A DNA stretch of 20,002 nucleotides from Stenotrophomonas sp. UBA2302 (GTDB lineage Bacteria > Pseudomonadota > Gammaproteobacteria > Xanthomonadales > Xanthomonadaceae), in assembly GCA_002345545.1 (NCBI GenBank), contig DDVW01000051.1, positions 1 through 20,002 of the forward strand, read 5' to 3'. The position numbers were made by a program, and so were the translations under genes. Shown piece by piece: positions 15,125 through 20,002 of the stretch; position 1 is the stretch's first letter; the number at the start of each line of letters is the position of its first letter. The notes beneath the pieces were generated by a model. That model saw nothing but the letters and a program-made list of their open reading frames with translations. It had not been told where the DNA came from and did no database searches.

Positions 15125-15925
15125 TCAACGCAACTGCTGGCCGAGCCGGATCGACTGCAGCCGGTCCTGTGCGGTACGGGCCGCATCACTGCCGGGGAAG
15201 CGCGACACAACCTCCTCCAGCGTCTGTTCGGCCAGGGTGCCATCCCCTTCACCGAGCTGCGACAGACCCAGCTTCAGCAGGCCACCAGCGGCCTTGTCAT
15301 GGGTCGGATAGCGGGCGACGAGGTCACGGAACTGCACCTCGGCCATCTTGAAATTGCGGGTCGCGTAATAGCTTTCCCCCAGCCAGTACAGCGCATTGGG
15401 CGTGTATACGGCATTGGGGTAGATTTCCAGGAATCCCTGGAACAGCTGTGCGGAATCGGCATAGTCGCCGGCTTTCAGGGCGTCGAAAGCGGCGTTGTAG
15501 GCGGCACGTTCATTGCCGGCCGATGCCAGGCTGCCGGCATCGCCACGCACGGTTGGCGGGCGCTCGGCGGTCGTGGCAGCCGGCTGCTTGGCGGCTGCAG
15601 CCGGCGTTTCCGTGGTGGTGGACGACTCGGGCACACCACCTTCAAGGCGGTTGAGGCGGCCATCAAGATCCAGATACTGGTCGCGGCCACGCTGCTTCAG
15701 CTGCTCGTTCTCATGCTGGAGCTGCTCGATCGTGCCCTGCAGGGCACGCATCTCGTCGCGCAACTGCTGCAGCTGCTGCAGCATATCGGCATTGACCTGA
15801 CTGTTGTTGACCTGCTGCTCCAGCGCGCCGACACGATCGGCCAGACTCTGCCGCTGTGCCTGCGCGGGTGCGGCAGCCACAAGGGCTGCCGCGACCACGA
15901 GCATCAATTTGATGCCAGTACGCAT
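15125..15925 (-). CDS. cpoB: Cell division coordinator CpoB (YbgF, Tol-Pal associated)
   Basis: This 266-residue periplasmic protein links Tol-Pal energy state to septal peptidoglycan synthesis (CpoB with PBP1B/LpoB in E. coli). A signal peptide spans about 1-23 (ending AQAQ). A Gln/Leu-rich coiled coil at about 27-95 mediates trimerisation. A low-complexity Ala/Thr linker (about 100-125) follows. The C-terminal TPR domain (about 140-258) has repeats such as YNAAFDALKAGDYADSAQLF and ALYWLGESYYATRNFKMAEV. The start lies 3 bases after the pal stop codon, so it is cotranscribed with pal. Confidence 0.95.
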   Translation of the reverse strand: MRTGIKLMLVVAAALVAAAPAQAQRQSLADRVGALEQQVNNSQVNADMLQQLQQLRDEMRALQGTIEQLQHENEQLKQRGRDQYLDLDGRLNRLEGGVPESSTTTETPAAAAKQPAATTAERPPTVRGDAGSLASAGNERAAYNAAFDALKAGDYADSAQLFQGFLEIYPNAVYTPNALYWLGESYYATRNFKMAEVQFRDLVARYPTHDKAAGGLLKLGLSQLGEGDGTLAEQTLEEVVSRFPGSDAARTAQDRLQSIRLGQQLR

Positions 15926-15928
15926 CGA

Positions 15929-16444
15929 TTACTGCGCGGTGTAGACGATTTCTACGCGACGGTTCTGCGACCAGCAGGACTCGTTCGTCTCGGTGCACAC
16001 CGGACGCTCTTCACCGTAGGACACCACGGTCAGCTGCGAAGCCGAGCCGCCGTTGGCCTGCAGTGCCGAGTTCACGCCATTGCCACGACGCTCGCCCAGT
16101 GCCTGGTTGTAGGCGCGCGAACCACGCTCGTCGGTGTGGCCCTGCAGGGTGATGCGCGAGGACGGACGGTCACGCAGGTACTTGGCGTGGCACGCCATGA
16201 TGGCCTGGAACTCCGGCTTGACCGAATCCTGGTCGAAGTCGAAGTACACCACACGCTGGCGCAGGCAGGCGTCGGTATCCAGATCGCCCGGGCCGTACAG
16301 GCCGGAAGAGGCCGGCGGCGGAGCCGGGGTGGCCGGGGTGGTGTCAACCGGAGCGGCAGGCTGTTCCTTGACCTTCTTGGAGCAACCGGCCAGTGCGGCC
16401 ACGGACAGCAGCGAAACGAGCAAAACGCGAGTGGACTTGTTCAT
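15929..16444 (-). CDS. pal: Peptidoglycan-associated lipoprotein Pal
   Basis: This 171-residue outer-membrane lipoprotein has the lipobox LAGC with lipidated Cys21. A Pro/Ala-rich tether reaches about residue 55. The OmpA-like peptidoglycan-binding domain (about 57-170) has VYFDFDQDSVKP, LQGHTDERGSRAYNQALGERR and the terminal NRRVEIVY. The conserved Asp and Arg that hold diaminopimelate are in HTDERG and in NRRVEI. The domain has two pairs of cysteines beyond the lipobox (in DACLRQ and MACH, and in PVCTETNESCW) that could form disulfides. The gap to tolB is 64 bases and includes a possible own promoter. Confidence 0.96.
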   Translation of the reverse strand: MNKSTRVLLVSLLSVAALAGCSKKVKEQPAAPVDTTPATPAPPPASSGLYGPGDLDTDACLRQRVVYFDFDQDSVKPEFQAIMACHAKYLRDRPSSRITLQGHTDERGSRAYNQALGERRGNGVNSALQANGGSASQLTVVSYGEERPVCTETNESCWSQNRRVEIVYTAQ

Positions 16445-16483
16445 GGCGTTACCTAAAGGCTCCTAAGCAGGATGAATGGGTGA

Positions 16484-16512
16484 ATAGAGCTTCGATATTA
16501 ACATTTTATCAA
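16484..16512 (-). promoter_or_regulatory. Possible sigma-70 promoter for pal
   Basis: On the minus strand TTGATA (16507-16512) and TCTATT (16484-16489) are separated by 17 bases in a locally AT-rich gap. The -35 box overlaps the tolB stop codon. An internal promoter would allow extra Pal and CpoB relative to TolB. This is inferred from sequence only. Confidence 0.4.
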
Positions 16513-17828
16513 CGTACAACGCGGTAGGGACCCCATGCGGGTTCCCGCACATCCCCATCCGCCAGAACCAGCCGCTGGCGCACGCGGGCGTCAGCGGATA
16601 CCGCATACAAAACCCCACGGCCACCTTCGCGGGCGGCGTACAGCACCATGCTTGCGTTGGGAGCGAAACTGGGGGATTCGTCCAGCGAACCGGTCGACAG
16701 CGTGCTCCAGCGCGGCGCCCCCAGACTGCTGTCCATCATCGCAATCTTATACGTATTGCCACTGCCCTGTGCCACGGCCATTTTCTTGCCGTCGAAGGAC
16801 ACGCTCGCGGTGGCGTTGTAGTTGCCCTGGAAGGTCACCCGGTTGGCGCTGCCGCCGCTGGAGGACACCTGGTAGATCTGCGGACGTCCACCGCGGTCGG
16901 AGGTGAAATAGATCGAACTGCCATCGGCCGCCCAGGTCGGCTCGGTATCGATGGCGAAGTGGTTGGTCAGCTGGGTCAACTGCTTGCTGCCCAGGTCCAT
17001 CACATAGATTTCCGGATTGCCACTGCGCGACAGCGACAGGGCCAGCCTGCGCCCGTCCGGGGAGAACGACGGTGCGCTGTTGATGCCGCGGAAGCTGGTC
17101 AGCAGCTCGCGCGCGCCGGTGGAGATGTCCTGCACATAGATCGAGGAGTTGCCGCGCTCGAAGCTGACGTAGGCCAGCTTGCTGCCGTCCGGGCTCCAGT
17201 TGGGCGACAGCAGCGGTTCGGCCGAGCGCACGATGGTCTGCGGATTGAAGCCATCCGAATCGGCCACCATCAGCGCGTAGCGCATGTTGGCCCCCTTGCC
17301 GCTGGCCGTGATGTAGGCGATGCGGGTCCAGAACGCGCCGCGCACGCCGGTGATCTTCTCGTAGATGGCATCGGCCATCTGATGGGCGACATCACGCATC
17401 GCGTTGGCACGGGCGGTCATCGCCAGGCCGAGCATGCGTTCGCCCTTGGCCACGTCGAACAGTTCGTATTCCACGCGGTAGGCGCCGGCACCGGCATCGA
17501 GCACGCGGCCGACAACCAGGTAGTCCTGCTTGAGCGCACGCCAGGTCGGGTACTGCACCTCGCTGCCGCGCGTGGGCCGCTCCACGATCTGCGCTTCAGG
17601 CAGGGTGCGGAACTGGCCGGAGCGGTCCAGATCAGCGCGTACCACCGCCGCCACGTCGGTCTGCGGCGCAGCGGCCGATCCCTGGTACGGCATGGGGACG
17701 ACGGTGATCGGCTGCGCCGAGGCGTTGCCGCCGATGATGTCGATTTCCAGACCCTTCTGTTGTGCCATCGCCGCCAATGGCAGCAACAGGACAACGAGGG
17801 CGACCAGCCAACGGGACAGTTTCTTCAT
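16509..17828 (-). CDS. tolB: Tol-Pal system periplasmic protein TolB
   Basis: This 439-residue protein is the soluble periplasmic partner of Pal and TolA. The signal peptide is about 1-22 (ending AAMAQQ). The mature N-terminus EIDIIGGNASAQP contains the TolA-binding segment. An alpha/beta domain covers about 35-170. A beta-propeller of WD40-like (PD40) repeats follows, each marked by patterns such as NWSPDGSKLAYVS, SFSPDGRRLALSLS, TWAADGSSIYFTS, SVSFDGKKMAVAQ and SFAPNASMVLYAA. The ATG at 17828 starts the signal peptide. An upstream extension of the frame to 17978 lacks support. A 171-base gap follows tolA, but I saw no convincing promoter in it. Confidence 0.96.
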   Translation of the reverse strand: MKKLSRWLVALVVLLLPLAAMAQQKGLEIDIIGGNASAQPITVVPMPYQGSAAAPQTDVAAVVRADLDRSGQFRTLPEAQIVERPTRGSEVQYPTWRALKQDYLVVGRVLDAGAGAYRVEYELFDVAKGERMLGLAMTARANAMRDVAHQMADAIYEKITGVRGAFWTRIAYITASGKGANMRYALMVADSDGFNPQTIVRSAEPLLSPNWSPDGSKLAYVSFERGNSSIYVQDISTGARELLTSFRGINSAPSFSPDGRRLALSLSRSGNPEIYVMDLGSKQLTQLTNHFAIDTEPTWAADGSSIYFTSDRGGRPQIYQVSSSGGSANRVTFQGNYNATASVSFDGKKMAVAQGSGNTYKIAMMDSSLGAPRWSTLSTGSLDESPSFAPNASMVLYAAREGGRGVLYAVSADARVRQRLVLADGDVREPAWGPYRVVR

Positions 17829-17837
17829 GGGACGCTC

Positions 17838-17953
17838 AACGTTACGGGGTGAGGACTGGAGAGGGATAGCAGCAAGCGGATGAATATTTTCGCAATCGTG
17901 AACGAACTGCCGTGTGAAACCCACTCCCCTGGATGAACACGGGAACGTTACGG
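17838..17953. repeat. Direct repeats aacgttacgg in tolA-tolB gap
   Basis: The 10-base sequence aacgttacgg occurs at 17838-17847 and again at 17944-17953, near both ends of the 171-base tolA-tolB intergenic region. One copy lies 10 bases upstream of the tolB start codon. Their function is unknown. Confidence 0.5.
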
Positions 17954-17999
17954 AAACCGGGCCGACAAGACAAAGCATCCAGCAACCGAGTCCTGGCGA

Positions 18000-19076
18000 T
18001 CAGCGGTCCTGCGCCTCGAAATTGAAATTGAGGTTGCGCTGGAACACCGACTCGAATCCCCGGTAGGGCAGCGGCTGGGCGCGCAGCACCGCCGCTTCGA
18101 CCGAGCGCCGGCCCGCCTCGTCATAGGGACAGCTCGGGGCGAACTCGACACTGCTCACCTCGCCACCGGGCAGCTGGCGGATGGTCAGGCGGCAACGCTG
18201 CCCGCGCGGAATCGTGTCCGGCCGGATCCACTGGTTGAGCACGGCCTGCGTAATTGCGGCTTGGTACTTCGCCAGCAAACCATCATCCATGCCACCCTGC
18301 CCCGGGCTTGGCGAACTCGGGCCGCTGCTGGCAGCGCTGTTGGTCGATGCCGCCTGCGCCCGCGCCTGGGCATCGGCGACCTGGCGTTGACGCTGCTCGG
18401 CCAGCTTGACCTCGCGCTCGGCCTGCTCACGCTTGCGCCGCAGTTCGGCGATCCGGTTCTGGCGGTCCTGTTCGGCCTTGGTCTCATTGGCCACGCGCTG
18501 CTCTTCGGCCAGTTTCTTCTGCCGGTCGGCCTCTTCCTGCTGCTTGGCCAGCCGCGTCTTCTGCTCGGCCTCTTCCACGCGCTTGCGCTCGGTCAGGTCG
18601 ATCTGCTCCTGGCGGCGCTTGGCTTCCTGCTCCTGCCTGGCCTTCTCCTGCGAGATCGCCAGCGCACTGACGCGCTCCTGGTCGACCGTATCCGGCTGGG
18701 CGATGCGCTCCTGCGCGTTGTGCTGCTGCGGTGTCATCGCATCCTGCGGACGCGGCTCGGGAAGCGGCTGTGGCGGGGTGACGGTATCTTCCGGCACCGG
18801 CTCGGGCGGTACCTCTTCCACCGGCTCGGGCAGGTCCGGCAGTTTCTCCGAGGCCTGCAGCGCCCGCCGTGCGGCGGCAGCCTCGGCCGAGGACACCTGC
18901 AGGCTCGCTTCCACCACCGGATCGCCTGCGGCGGCCTCGGTGCTGCGGGTCGGCGACCACAGCCACGCGATGATGAACACCGCCGCCACCAGCAGGTGCA
19001 CCAGCAGTGCGAGGACGACCGGCAGGCCCCATTCGTTGCGGGGGTCGTGCGACGGTGGCAGTGCGTCAGCGTGCAT
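18000..19076 (-). CDS. tolA: Tol-Pal system protein TolA
   Basis: This 358-residue protein spans the periplasm and passes proton-motive-force energy from TolQR to TolB and Pal. The cytoplasmic N-terminus is followed by one membrane helix (about 18-40). A Pro/Glu-rich stretch covers about 75-110. The long charged helical domain II (about 126-248) is rich in Lys, Glu, Gln and Arg. A Ser/Gly hinge (about 249-262) leads to domain III (about 265-356), with Cys295 and Cys316 placed for the usual disulfide. It is shorter than E. coli TolA (421), mainly in domain II. Its start overlaps the tolR stop by 11 bases, which indicates translational coupling. Confidence 0.95.
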   Translation of the reverse strand: MHADALPPSHDPRNEWGLPVVLALLVHLLVAAVFIIAWLWSPTRSTEAAAGDPVVEASLQVSSAEAAAARRALQASEKLPDLPEPVEEVPPEPVPEDTVTPPQPLPEPRPQDAMTPQQHNAQERIAQPDTVDQERVSALAISQEKARQEQEAKRRQEQIDLTERKRVEEAEQKTRLAKQQEEADRQKKLAEEQRVANETKAEQDRQNRIAELRRKREQAEREVKLAEQRQRQVADAQARAQAASTNSAASSGPSSPSPGQGGMDDGLLAKYQAAITQAVLNQWIRPDTIPRGQRCRLTIRQLPGGEVSSVEFAPSCPYDEAGRRSVEAAVLRAQPLPYRGFESVFQRNLNFNFEAQDR

Positions 19077-19494
19077 CGGTCGCCAGACCCACCTTTTCGA
19101 TCTTCGCCGCCTTGATCACATCCATCGCGGCCACAACCTTTTCGTAGGCCACGGCCTTGTCTGCGGCCACGATCACGCGCAGCTCGCGGTCCTGCGATGC
19201 CAGCGCACCCAGCTGCGCCTGCAGCGTGCCCGCATCCATCGCCTGCGGCTCCTTGGCTTCGGGCAGTTTCAGGCTCAGTTGGCCGTCATTGCGCACCGAC
19301 ACGATCACCGGGTCCTGCTTGCTTTCCAGCGCCTTGGCGGTGGAGCTGGGCAGGTCGACTTCAAAGCTCAGGGTCAACAGCGGCGCGGTCACCATGAAGA
19401 TGATCAACAGCACCAGCATCACGTCGATGTACGGCACGACGTTGATCTCGGACTTGAGCTTGCGGCGCTTGCGCCGGGAGATGCCGGAAATCAT
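19066..19494 (-). CDS. tolR: Tol-Pal system protein TolR (ExbD family)
   Basis: This 142-residue inner-membrane protein forms the proton channel with TolQ. A basic cytoplasmic start (SRRKRRKLK) precedes the single membrane helix (about 21-43, NVVPYIDVMLVLLIIFMV). It contains the essential Asp24, equivalent to E. coli Asp23. The periplasmic ExbD-like domain ends near residue 140. An AGGAA ribosome site lies about 9 bases upstream of the ATG. The tolQ stop is 61 bases upstream and tolA overlaps the 3' end. Confidence 0.96.
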   Translation of the reverse strand: MISGISRRKRRKLKSEINVVPYIDVMLVLLIIFMVTAPLLTLSFEVDLPSSTAKALESKQDPVIVSVRNDGQLSLKLPEAKEPQAMDAGTLQAQLGALASQDRELRVIVAADKAVAYEKVVAAMDVIKAAKIEKVGLATDAR

Positions 19495-19555
19495 GGAAAG
19501 CGGTTCCTATTGGATCCCCGCACGGAAACCGGCGGGCACTGGCGAGGGGTTGGCA

Positions 19556-20002
19556 TCACTCGTCGGCGCCGGGCTGGCGCTGCAGGATCGAGCTGAACTC
19601 TTCGGCGAAGGTTTCATAGCGCACCGCCAGCCGCTCCACGCGCGTGGTGTAGCGGTTGTAGGCCCAGGTGGCCGGAATGGCCACGAACAGGCCGATGGCG
19701 GTGGCGAACAGCGCCTCGGAAATACCCGGTGCGACCGACGCGATACCGGCCTGTTCACCGCTGCTGATCATGTCGTGCATGGTCACCATGATGCCGAACA
19801 CGGTACCGACCAGGCCCACATACGGGGCGTTGGAGCCGATGTTGGCCAGCAGCTCCAGGTTGCGCTCCAGCCCGTCGACCTCGCGTGCGAAGGTGGTGCG
19901 CATGGCGCGCTGCGCGCCTTCCAGCTGGCTGCGGCTGTCCTGGCCACGGCGGCCGTTGAGACGGCTGAACTCGCGGAAGCCGGATTCGAAGATCGCCTCC
20001 AG
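19556..20002 (-). CDS. tolQ: Tol-Pal system protein TolQ (partial, N-terminus outside window)
   Basis: The last 148 residues of a MotA/TolQ/ExbB proton-channel protein are visible, running off the right edge. The two C-terminal membrane helices are present: SNAPYVGLVGTVFGIMVTM and the segment ISEALFATAIGLFVAIPATW. They hold the conserved polar threonines that face the TolR aspartate. The charged linker before them (FESGFREFSRLN and NLELLANI) is also typical. The first membrane helix and start codon lie beyond 20002. Confidence 0.95.
   Translation of the reverse strand: MEAIFESGFREFSRLNGRRGQDSRSQLEGAQRAMRTTFAREVDGLERNLELLANIGSNAPYVGLVGTVFGIMVTMHDMISSGEQAGIASVAPGISEALFATAIGLFVAIPATWAYNRYTTRVERLAVRYETFAEEFSSILQRQPGADE

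Noticed and set aside
14612..16456. Plus-strand 614-codon open frame opposite queE, cpoB and pal
   Set aside because: It crosses three recognised genes and has no recognisable protein features.

Overview
The window reads as a chromosomal segment of a high-GC gammaproteobacterium of the Xanthomonadaceae (Lysobacteraceae), closest in style to Stenotrophomonas or Xanthomonas. The basis is the protein sequences, the type IV pilus and Tol-Pal gene layouts, and the strongly GC-biased codons. No species can be fixed by eye. Almost everything is ordinary core genome. The accessory-looking part is the left end.

Left end (1-5520), type IV pilus region. A noticeably AT-richer stretch holds an unassigned edge (1-326) and a large membrane glycosyltransferase with a C-terminal TPR-like tail. 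Next comes the major pilin gene pilA, on the same strand and just upstream of the glycosyltransferase. Between them sits a strong intrinsic terminator. A 536-base divergent intergenic region separates pilA from pilC-pilD and carries a good sigma-54 promoter for pilA plus a perfect 10-bp inverted repeat. PilD processes PilA, PilC is the inner-membrane platform, and the glycosyltransferase is a candidate pilin modifier.

Middle (5521-7544). A DUF6165 gene is followed by about 440 bases of tandem repeat (period 201-202). The repeats abut tRNA-Ser(CGA), read on the minus strand. Each repeat contains a copy of the tRNA 3' end plus the tRNA terminator, an architecture like the E. coli tyrT/rtT locus. 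A PP2C-type phosphatase gene follows.

Core block (7545-11550). dnaQ, rnhA and a methyltransferase-like gene on the minus strand face gloB and an mltD-like gene on the plus strand. This is the E. coli order mltD-gloB-yafS-rnhA-dnaQ. A bidirectional terminator separates mltD from ppiD.

Right part (11551-20002), all minus strand. In transcription order: tolQ (cut by the window edge), tolR, tolA, tolB, pal, cpoB, queE, queC and ppiD. The Tol-Pal genes make the envelope-constriction machine. queE and queC make the 7-deazaguanine precursor of queuosine. PpiD is a periplasmic chaperone anchored in the inner membrane.
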